Origin: Actinomyces sp. ph3
Lineage (GTDB): Bacteria; Actinomycetota; Actinomycetes; Actinomycetales; Actinomycetaceae
DNA length: 64,000 nt
Direction of reading: 5' to 3'
Assembly (NCBI RefSeq): GCF_000308055.1
Contig: NZ_CAGY01000002.1
Location: 62,001 to 126,000, forward strand
In this document: piece by piece, positions 53,901-60,547 of the stretch
Position numbering within the stretch: the first letter of the stretch is position 1
Layout: each line of letters opens with the position of its first letter
Made by a program: the position numbers and the translations under genes
The notes under the pieces: model-generated
What the model saw: the letters and a program-made list of their open reading frames with translations, nothing else
What the model was told of the DNA's origin: nothing
Databases searched by the model: none

Positions 53901-56883
53901 CGGCGAAAAGATCCAGTTCGTGGCAACCATGACCTCTCCGGTCAACGCGAACCTGATTGCTTGGAACTCCGTTGCAATGGCTGGCGGCGTGACCGAAAAC
54001 GGTAAGGTCTCCTACCTGCAGCCGAACGAAGCACCCAAGGTCGGCATCAACGTCTCCACTGACGTTGAGGTCAACAAGTCGGTTTCCCGCGTCAAGATGA
54101 ACGGCACCGAAGTTGCCCGCGATGCCAACGGTATCCCGGAGACCATCGAGTCGACGGATCCCGTCATGCCTGGCGACTACATGCTCTACAAGGTCAGCTT
54201 GAAGAACAACGGTCCGGCTGTTGCCTCGGGTATGAACGTCGCAGACGTGCTTCCCTCCGGCGTGGAATTCATCTCCTCCGAAACGCGTATCTGCCAGACC
54301 AGCGGAGATGTTCCCTGTGTCAATGGAACGGTTGCAGCCGACCCTGGCTACCATGTTCTTGACCCCGAGTGGATGGCTATGGAGTCGGGCAAGCTCGACG
54401 TCAACCTCCACGTTGGCGGAGTGGAAACCCTCTACGTGCTCGTGCAGGTCCAAGAGGGCACCGAAGGTAAGACCCTCACAAACACGGCAACCTTGGGCGA
54501 TTATGACCAGGTTGATTCGAACAAGGACAACAACACCTCGAGTGCTTCCTTCACTGTGGGCGGCTCCATTTCGGGAACCATCTACAACGACAAGGATGCC
54601 TCGTGGACGAACGATACAGATACCGATAAACCTTTCGAGGGTGTGACGGTTCGTCTCCTCGACGCAGATGGAAACCCTGTGAAGGATTCCACCGGCGCAG
54701 AGATCACCACCAAGACCGATGCCAACGGTAACTACACCTTCAACCGCCTGCCCTTGGGTGACTACAAGGTTGAGGTTGTTCCTGACCAAGCAACTGTCGA
54801 CGGAAAGAACGTAAAACTCTCCGACTACAAGCAGACCTACGGTTACGAGACCTCAACCAGCCGCACCGATGCCGGGAAGGGCAAGCTCACGACCCCGGCA
54901 ATCTCGCTGACTGCCTCCAAGGCAAACGTCACGAAGGTTGATTTCGGCTTTGTGAAACCTGCTGCGGTTGGTAACTACGTATGGTTCGATGCCAACAAGA
55001 ACGGCATCCAGGATGCTGATGAATATGGCGTTCCAGGCGCGCGTATTTCTCTGGTTGACGCCCTTGATAGGCCGGTTCTCGATGCGAACGGAAATCCCGT
55101 CAAGCCCGTCCTAAGTGATGAAAACGGCCTTTACAAGTTCGAGAACTTGCTTCCGAACACGGAGGGTGACAAGGGTAGCAAGAGCTACACCGTGCGCCTC
55201 TGGCCTCCCGATTCATACGGGGTAACTGTGACGAACGCGGGTACTGACACGGATAAGGACTCCAACGGTCCTGTACCAAAGATCACTCTGACTGAGGGTC
55301 AGGAAGACATGAGCATCGATCTCGGTCTGGTCGCTAGCGGCTACATCGGTGACACCATCTTCTGGGATATAGACAACACTGGCGGTTTCAATCCCACGGA
55401 GCACGACAAGGAGCTGGCAGGTGTCATTGTCAAGCTGACTTTCAAGACCCCTGCAGGTGTTGAAAAGACGCTGACGACCACCACTGATGCAAATGGTAGG
55501 TACTCCTTCGAGGATCTGGCCCCCGGTGACTACACCGTCTCCGTGGATCGCGATTCGCTGATGGCAGCCTGCCCTGATTGCATTGCTCAGAGCTACGCGC
55601 CTTCCGGCAACATGAAGGCATCGGCGAACCAGACGCTCTCCTTGACCTCTAATGTCACACTTCGTCGCGGTTCGATGTCCAATGACTCGCAGGACTGGGC
55701 ATTCACCGGTTTGGCTGACACCGCCATCAAGAAGGCGATCACCGATCCCGCTGAAGTCGACCAGGCAACCTTCGAGTTCGCTCCCGGTAAGGTCATCACC
55801 TACACCCTGACCGTCACCAACAACGGTCCGAGTGCAGCAACCGGTGTCAAGGCCGCCGATCAGCTCCCCGCGGGCGTTGAGTTCGTCAAGGCTGAAGGCG
55901 ATGGCTCCTACGATTCGGCAACCGGCAAATGGGATCTGTCCGAAGAGACCATTGCCAAGGGCGACGTAAAGACCATGAAGATCACCGTGAAGATCACCGG
56001 TGAAGGTGCAGGCACGCTCATCACGAACGTTGCACGCATCACCCACCAGGATCAGGCCGGTGACGACCCGACGAACAACGAATCCTCGGCTTCCTTCAAG
56101 GGCGGCTTCAACATCGGTGGAACACTCTTCCGTGACTCCGATGCAAGCTACTCCAAGAGCGATACCGAAGACCGCTTCTCGGGCGTGACCATCGCTCTGC
56201 TCGATGCTGACGGCAACCCCATCCTCGACAAGGATGGCAAGCCCGTCACCACCGTGACCGATGCCGACGGAAACTACCAGTTCACTGGTCTTCCCAAGGG
56301 CACCTACCGCGTGAGCATCGTCGACCCGAACGCGGGCGACCTGGCTGGCCTCACCAACACCCAGGCCTACAAGGGCCGCGGCGCAACCCTGGCAACGGTA
56401 ACCATCTCCGATGCCTCGGTTCAGGGTGTGGACTTCGGCTTCGTGAAGCCGGCGACCATCGGTGACCGCGTGTGGAACGATCAGGACCACAACGGTGTTG
56501 ACAACGGCGAACCCGGCGTCCCCGGTGTCACCGTGATCCTCAAGGATGCATCTGGCAACGAAGTTGCTCGCACGACGACCGACGCAAACGGTAACTACCG
56601 CTTCGAGGGACTCCTCCCCGGCACCTACAGTGTGTCGATTGAGGTTCCCGCCGGTTACGAGGCAGTGGCAACCTCCAAGGATGTCACCGTGGCAGAGGGC
56701 GAAGTCAACCTTGATATGGACTTCCCGCTCGCCCAGATCCCGGCCGCCCCGTCACCTTCGAAGCCCGCGAAGTCGATTCTGGCGAAGACCGGTTCAGATG
56801 CGCAGTGGATCGCCATCCTCACCTCCATGCTGCTGGCAGCAGGTGTTGGGGCTGTCGGTGCCGCTCGCAAGCGCCGCGACTGA
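50980..56883 (+). CDS. Giant cell-wall-anchored adhesin with DUF11 and SdrD_B-like modules
   Basis: This 1967-residue surface protein has a signal peptide (about 1-37), a Ser/Ala/Thr-rich low-complexity stretch (about 38-105), and a long N-terminal region of beta-rich character (110-800). DUF11-like segments follow at about 812-1015 and 1027-1190 (LKNNGPAVASGMNVADVLPS), then three SdrD_B/Cna_B-like repeats (1193-1325, 1326-1450, 1452-1578), another DUF11 unit (1579-1705; VTNNGPSAATGVKAADQLPA) and two more SdrD_B-like repeats (1707-1920). It ends with LAKTG (1934-1938), a hydrophobic helix and RKRRD. Such repeats often carry isopeptide or calcium-stabilised folds that project a binding head from the wall. 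The ligand is unknown. The DUF11 + SdrD_B block seems to be internally duplicated. Confidence 0.88.
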   Translation: MSHPKLLKTRARAAGVATLAAASLLLTSFTPFNGSVAADNNSASETSQAASASGTENASDASTSASEQTAASNTETPVAGGTEANASDTSAQDAATSAEANQPRSRRARATSSKPATLAMTVTNDSSTLAIRDKQITTINYACSSVTTPCEGAAIEVLLPAPVTPAGTALTDKLYTAVAVTGSTVLRTEQTTVAGNPRMKRLLFPLQKSIPAGTSDRIQITWTYDGNDAPNNSTTTQQVNFTALNADSIDDSKTTKWTADTDIAIEKSGATNPNGYPAVGGETTYKLRYGYQQIDQTNPNKVGIRWIGSALKNGVLGTNFVQVQDIKVVDPLPAKAVFVSATNGGVYDAATHTVTWSYDKWGWQNPIESLVTVKYPEGSVTTADTVTNKATITAAVQNDPTTVMTKSSEITHGFAIRKPGGRVVKAGNDWQYQVRKGLTPWRLGAANTGNTTTHVHFDDTLPCTWSTQDAKAAGGNCDQPTMVSPYRFTIFGKSGYEDKGGWTFEYWTNKGNHVVANYTETANITLPDGEWITRFTIDSDIAPQTEASVWFQGTIPDSLPKTEPSDFASHYNPVAPPEKYFNYVASPDYVRFQNCATGTLTDKDTGAVLASSDDLCSWMRVRDDFPSVAVAKVIRTNPVVVGKKASFGVNGTARTAAQGGKPTPFTIADLLPEGFDIDDASQVSIFPGSPLTNPDGSKYDLSKVQIEITKNYNGTGRTLLRMIVPDPVEGSLYTSFDTTVKSTAPAGQTVNQAMTYMPGDGAKDVAVDKSLRNTNYCSSGRDKDTFDVNGNGSTEDYLCSANANFNVATTPAMNITKEVKGNKDADFVPAGEVAKIDPGSDGAYRFTISNAGNTPLTKVVAYDILPHVGDKGVGPASSQARGSHWQPFLNSTNWTFQSIKEKSGQDPEISEIPASDITIQYTTVENPCRGEVMSVGGAMNDGPAGCTPNAWGAAPADLKTVKGFRLVMNRDIEVGEKIQFVATMTSPVNANLIAWNSVAMAGGVTENGKVSYLQPNEAPKVGINVSTDVEVNKSVSRVKMNGTEVARDANGIPETIESTDPVMPGDYMLYKVSLKNNGPAVASGMNVADVLPSGVEFISSETRICQTSGDVPCVNGTVAADPGYHVLDPEWMAMESGKLDVNLHVGGVETLYVLVQVQEGTEGKTLTNTATLGDYDQVDSNKDNNTSSASFTVGGSISGTIYNDKDASWTNDTDTDKPFEGVTVRLLDADGNPVKDSTGAEITTKTDANGNYTFNRLPLGDYKVEVVPDQATVDGKNVKLSDYKQTYGYETSTSRTDAGKGKLTTPAISLTASKANVTKVDFGFVKPAAVGNYVWFDANKNGIQDADEYGVPGARISLVDALDRPVLDANGNPVKPVLSDENGLYKFENLLPNTEGDKGSKSYTVRLWPPDSYGVTVTNAGTDTDKDSNGPVPKITLTEGQEDMSIDLGLVASGYIGDTIFWDIDNTGGFNPTEHDKELAGVIVKLTFKTPAGVEKTLTTTTDANGRYSFEDLAPGDYTVSVDRDSLMAACPDCIAQSYAPSGNMKASANQTLSLTSNVTLRRGSMSNDSQDWAFTGLADTAIKKAITDPAEVDQATFEFAPGKVITYTLTVTNNGPSAATGVKAADQLPAGVEFVKAEGDGSYDSATGKWDLSEETIAKGDVKTMKITVKITGEGAGTLITNVARITHQDQAGDDPTNNESSASFKGGFNIGGTLFRDSDASYSKSDTEDRFSGVTIALLDADGNPILDKDGKPVTTVTDADGNYQFTGLPKGTYRVSIVDPNAGDLAGLTNTQAYKGRGATLATVTISDASVQGVDFGFVKPATIGDRVWNDQDHNGVDNGEPGVPGVTVILKDASGNEVARTTTDANGNYRFEGLLPGTYSVSIEVPAGYEAVATSKDVTVAEGEVNLDMDFPLAQIPAAPSPSKPAKSILAKTGSDAQWIAILTSMLLAAGVGAVGAARKRRD

Positions 56884-56920
56884 TCACATAACGCGAATGC
56901 GCTTCTAAGCGCAAAGCACA

Positions 56921-56957
56921 GGCCGGGCCCCGATTTTCATCGGGGCCCGGCCCTTTT
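56921..56957 (+). terminator. Intrinsic terminator of the adhesin gene
   Basis: A 13-bp G/C stem (56921-56933 with 56940-56952) with loop TTTTCA is followed by CTTTT. A short hairpin (GCGCTT/AAGCGC, about 56899-56912) precedes it. Confidence 0.88.
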
Positions 56958-57014
56958 GTATGGCTTATCAGTTAACGCGGTGGTTTAGATCGTGGAGGCA
57001 TGCGTTAGCTCTCC

Positions 57015-57090
57015 CCTTCCTGCTTTGGCTCACTCACCCACCGCCTTAGAACAGCAATAGACCCGGAATGGGTGAGCCAAAACAGGAGGG
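57015..57090. repeat. Dispersed 76-nt hairpin element, copy 2
   Basis: It has the same length and layout as the copy at 34170-34245: terminal inverted repeats forming a stem of about 22 positions, and the loop core GCCTTAGAACAGCAATAG at 57043-57060. The two align without gaps at roughly three quarters identity. It lies in the 393-bp region between the convergent adhesin and purine-permease genes. The rest of that region (57091-57211) shows nothing else I can identify. Confidence 0.8.
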
Positions 57091-57204
57091 AGGACTAAAT
57101 GGGTGACGATTGACAGTCGGCACATAATGCGCTGGCCCCTCGAGAGACAGGGAGAAGAGCGCATCCTAGAGCATGTGCGCAGGCAGTAATCGTACTTCCC
57201 ACTA

Positions 57205-57247
57205 GGCAAAAGTTTGCCCCCGGGTGCTCACGCACCCGGGGGCAAAC
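57205..57247 (-). terminator. Terminator of the purine permease gene
   Basis: A 16-bp perfect stem (57212-57227 with 57232-57247) with a 4-nt loop is followed on the minus strand by TTTTGCC. It lies 30 bp past the stop of the minus-strand gene. Confidence 0.8.
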
Positions 57248-57276
57248 GCTATTCAGTATTCCTCAGTGCCGAAAGC

Positions 57277-59223
57277 TTAGTCCAACTGGTCGAAGGAGTG
57301 TGCCCAGGCCGAATGGATGGGGTTCGCGTCGGCAACCATGGCCTCGAAACGGTTTTCGGCGATCTGCATGACTTCGTTCAAGGTCACGCGGATCTCTCGC
57401 AGGTCAGAACCCTCAACGCGACGCCAACCGTCAGCAAGAAGTTGATCGGCTGAATCCACACGCGAGACGCATACGATCAGCGGGCGGTTAAAACGCTCGT
57501 GGTATGCCTGGCCGAGTGCGCGCAATTCTTCCTGCTTCTCCGAATTAAAGTCACCCAAGAGGGTCGATCCGGTGTCCAGCAAGGCCTGTTCATCAGCCTC
57601 GCTGCCCAGAATCAGATCAACGATGTCGGCGTAGCCGGAAATCAAGGCTTCCTGTTCTTCACGGTCAGCCTGACCAACTGCATCCTGGAAAGCATGGCGC
57701 AGGTCAGCGACGGAGTCGAAAGGAGCATGTGTCCACGCGCGTTCAACCGGCCACGTCACTCCCGAGAACATGGGAGCGAAGGCGCGGGTGAACTGTGCTT
57801 GATCAAGGCGGTTAATGGCATCCAGATCCAGCGGACGTCCGTCAACCATTGACACGGCCGGAGAAGGCTTACGACCGATGTGGAAGAAGAGCAGGTTGAG
57901 GATGATGGCGCAGATTGAACCGATCGTCACACCGGAGCCGAAAAGAATCTGCATCCACGACGGCACGTAGCTAGCCAGTTCGGGCTTCAAAGTGACCAGC
58001 AGACCCAAGCCAAGCGAGGTCGCAACGATCACCGAGTTACGGTTATCGCGCATATCGACAGTGGAAAGAGTCTGAATACCGACAACAGCAACGGCTGCGA
58101 ACATTGCCAGAGACGCTCCACCGATAACAGGCTTCGGGATCGAGGCGACGACCGCGCCGGCCTTGGGCAGAACTCCAAGGATGATCATGAAGACACCCGC
58201 AGCGGTAACGACCCAGCGCGACTTCACGCGCGTGAGTCGAACCAAACCAACGTTCTGTGCGAAGCAGGTGTAGGGGAACGAGTTCAGCACACCGCCCAGC
58301 GCGGTCGACAGGCCATCGGCGCGAAGAGCATTCGCAATGTGCGCTGGAGTGATGCGCTTACCCACAACCTCACCGGTCGCAAAAACGTCACCGGTGGTTT
58401 CGACGGCAGTAATTGCCATGACGATGAGCATCGAGATAATCGCTGCAACTGAGAACTTTGGAATTCCAAAAAAGAAGGGAGTGGTAACTCCGATCGGCGC
58501 CGCCTGAGAGACCGCAGAGAAGTTTGCATCCCCCAGAATCCACGCAACAACCGTTCCGCCAAGCAGACCCAAGAGGACGGCAATAGTTGCCATAAAGCCA
58601 GAGAAAATGCGCTGGATAATGACGATTACAGCCAAAGTGCCCAGAGCGTATGCAAGTCCGCGAAGAGTTCCGGGAATGGGATCGGCGCCAACCTTTGCTG
58701 CCTCAGTCCCCCAGTAAACGATATCGTTTGCTGCAACCGAAATAAGGGTCGTTCCCATAACTGTCAGCAGGGTGCCGGTGACGACAGGCGGGAAGAAACG
58801 CAAAAGCTTCGCAAAGAAGGGAGCGGCAAGGAAGGTTGCAATGCCCGCAACGATAATCGAGCCGTACATCGTGGCGAGGCCTTCGACTCCCCCACCAGCA
58901 GCCAAACCAACTGCGATGAGCGGTGAGACTGCCGTAAATGTCACGCCTTGAAGCAAGGGAAGACGAACACCAATCTTCGGGCCAAGACCCGCAGATTGGA
59001 TAATTGACGCGATACCACAGGTGAAGAGGTCCGCATTGATCAGGTGAACAGTAGTAGCCGAGTCAAGTCCCAGGCCAGTTGCAATTACCAGCGGAACGAC
59101 AACTGCCCCGGCGTAAAACGCCAGGACATGCTGAAAACCGAGGATTGTGAGCTTGGGGAAAGAAGGGACCGCATTGACCGGGTCGATTCGAGTGGTGGAC
59201 ATTTTTGGATGGCTATTTGCCAT
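57277..59223 (-). CDS. NCS2 purine permease fused to an OHCU-decarboxylase-like domain
   Basis: Residues 1-455 form a nucleobase:cation symporter-2 (NAT) permease with about 12-14 helices. It has the ETTGD motif near 275-279 and the signature QNVGLVRLT near 323, as in xanthine/uric-acid transporters. Residues about 466-640 resemble 2-oxo-4-hydroxy-4-carboxy-5-ureidoimidazoline decarboxylase (UraD), the third step of urate breakdown: INRLDQAQFTRAFAPMF, WPVERAW and GQAYHERFNRPLIV align well. By my alignment the catalytic His of the HPDLAG-type motif is Tyr 531 (SGYADIVD), so the domain may be inactive. AGGAG lies 7 nt before ATG 59223. Urate or xanthine uptake is the likely role. Confidence 0.85.
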   Translation of the reverse strand: MANSHPKMSTTRIDPVNAVPSFPKLTILGFQHVLAFYAGAVVVPLVIATGLGLDSATTVHLINADLFTCGIASIIQSAGLGPKIGVRLPLLQGVTFTAVSPLIAVGLAAGGGVEGLATMYGSIIVAGIATFLAAPFFAKLLRFFPPVVTGTLLTVMGTTLISVAANDIVYWGTEAAKVGADPIPGTLRGLAYALGTLAVIVIIQRIFSGFMATIAVLLGLLGGTVVAWILGDANFSAVSQAAPIGVTTPFFFGIPKFSVAAIISMLIVMAITAVETTGDVFATGEVVGKRITPAHIANALRADGLSTALGGVLNSFPYTCFAQNVGLVRLTRVKSRWVVTAAGVFMIILGVLPKAGAVVASIPKPVIGGASLAMFAAVAVVGIQTLSTVDMRDNRNSVIVATSLGLGLLVTLKPELASYVPSWMQILFGSGVTIGSICAIILNLLFFHIGRKPSPAVSMVDGRPLDLDAINRLDQAQFTRAFAPMFSGVTWPVERAWTHAPFDSVADLRHAFQDAVGQADREEQEALISGYADIVDLILGSEADEQALLDTGSTLLGDFNSEKQEELRALGQAYHERFNRPLIVCVSRVDSADQLLADGWRRVEGSDLREIRVTLNEVMQIAENRFEAMVADANPIHSAWAHSFDQLD

Positions 59224-59477
59224 TGCGCTGCTCCTGCATGTCGCTCAAAAATGGACCTCTTAATTCTTACCCATGCACAAGATGCAACGAAAGCACCGTT
59301 TCATGGAAATCTCGGTTGCATTGATTGACGGACTCACGTTATTTTTCTGCATTTTCCGCAAGATTCTGCGCCTTCTTCTGTAACGTAAAGGCACTGATGT
59401 GATTGATGACGCATTTATGAGTTTGCTTGTAAAGGCGCCTTGTGCCTAAACTATCTCTCGGCCAATCAAACGGCAAT
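59224..59477. other. 254-bp region between the purine permease and tRNA-Arg
   Basis: It holds the divergent promoters of the permease and tRNA-Arg. An inverted repeat, ATGCAAC (59282-59288) and GTTGCAT (59315-59321), lies about 60 bp before the permease start and could be a regulator site. I do not see a purine riboswitch. Confidence 0.3.
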
Positions 59478-59550
59478 GCGCTCGTAGCTCAATGGATAGA
59501 GCATCTGACTACGGATCAGAAGGTTGGGGGTTCGAGTCCCTTCGAGCGCG
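59478..59550 (+). tRNA. tRNA-Arg (ACG)
   Basis: The acceptor stem GCGCTCG (59478-59484) pairs with CGAGCGC (59543-59549). The anticodon stem-loop TCTGA-CTACGGA-TCAGA gives anticodon ACG. The T-loop GGTTCGAGTCC is present; CCA is not encoded. A34 is the target of TadA (gene at 16272). Confidence 0.95.
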
Positions 59551-59556
59551 CAAGCG

Positions 59557-59590
59557 GCCCCGCTCGGTGCGTCCCACCGGTCGGGGCTTT
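59557..59590 (+). terminator. Terminator after tRNA-Arg
   Basis: GCCCCG (59557-59562) pairs with CGGGGC (59582-59587), with an inner CGGTG/CACCG stem, and is followed by TTT. Confidence 0.75.
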
Positions 59591-59670
59591 GCTATACCCG
59601 CCTATCTCCACATTGATGTGTAGATCCACGCGTTACCCGCCCAGACACACGCCCTTTGCCAGGTTTCCGT

Positions 59671-60414
59671 TCACTCGCAGTGATCAAGCACCGCTTTCAT
59701 CGCTTTCTTTTCCCGCGGTGTCACCCCCAATCCCCAGGAGCTCTTCACGACAATTTGCCGCTGTACATACGCACAGCGATAGCGACTATTCGGCGGAAGC
59801 CACTGATCCGCTCTGCTGGCCCCTTTATCTTGATTTGCGTTGCCGTCAACAGCCAGCAAGTTTGCTGGATCATTTGCAAACTCTTGTCGACGCGTAGTAT
59901 CCCACTGCCATGCACCGCTTCGCCATGCATTGGCAAGTGCAACGACGTGGTCGATTTGCACCTGATCTGAGGATTCTTCGCCCTTGCGGAAATCAATCGT
60001 TCTACCCGTATAAGGGTCATCAAGGATCCCCCCAACGACCACACAGTTCGGAGAGGAAGTCTTCATCTGCAGGCTACGTAAATCCCTTCGAAGGATGTCA
60101 TTTCGCGTATCGCAGCCGTTTCGGTCGACATCTGCCCATCGTTGACCAAATTCATCACGTGAATAGCGTGGAACAGATTCACTGCGTACCTGAAGCACGG
60201 GAAGCTGATCTAGAGCTTTCGCGCTGTCATCCACGCTTCCTAAGGAAGAATCGGAAGGGCCACTGGAACTATTCAACCCTGTGCCCCACACGCCAAAGGC
60301 ACCGCCGATGATTCCCGCGTAGACAAGCGTGAAGACCGCCCCCACAATCGCGCATATAAGCAGGGCCGCAATCAGAAGTCGTGAGCGTCTGAGACCTTTT
60401 CGGCGCGTCAACAC
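59671..60414 (-). CDS. Membrane-anchored HNH nuclease-like protein (DUF1524/GmrSD C-terminal type)
   Basis: This 247-residue protein has a basic N-terminus and one hydrophobic helix (about 12-40) that serves as signal or anchor, then a Ser/Gly linker and an extracellular domain. The domain has the His-Asn-His pattern of the DUF1524 family: QIDHVVALANAW near residue 152 and DPANLLAVDGNANQDKG near 180, with SRADQWLPPN following. Paired cysteines (RNGCDTR, PNCVV, RYRCAY, LDHCE) suggest disulfides. It probably degrades nucleic acid outside the cell for nutrition or competition. No immunity gene is adjacent. Confidence 0.8.
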   Translation of the reverse strand: MLTRRKGLRRSRLLIAALLICAIVGAVFTLVYAGIIGGAFGVWGTGLNSSSGPSDSSLGSVDDSAKALDQLPVLQVRSESVPRYSRDEFGQRWADVDRNGCDTRNDILRRDLRSLQMKTSSPNCVVVGGILDDPYTGRTIDFRKGEESSDQVQIDHVVALANAWRSGAWQWDTTRRQEFANDPANLLAVDGNANQDKGASRADQWLPPNSRYRCAYVQRQIVVKSSWGLGVTPREKKAMKAVLDHCE

Positions 60415-60547
60415 TTACCTCCTTCTGACAGTTCTTCAGCTACTTTGACACAGAGAACACACCTAGACATAAAGAGCCACAAATGTGTGGAAAACGCCGA
60501 ATAAGCGTTCCTCCTGTGGAAAAATCCGCTGCACAAACAACAGCGGC

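Noticed and set aside
51733-56490. Three minus-strand open frames of 406-425 codons inside the adhesin gene
   Set aside because: They are antisense shadows of a repetitive coding sequence with no family resemblance, signal or ribosome-binding context.
59224-59300. Purine riboswitch before the NCS2 permease
   Set aside because: No three-way junction with the conserved loop sequences could be found; only a 7-bp inverted repeat is present.
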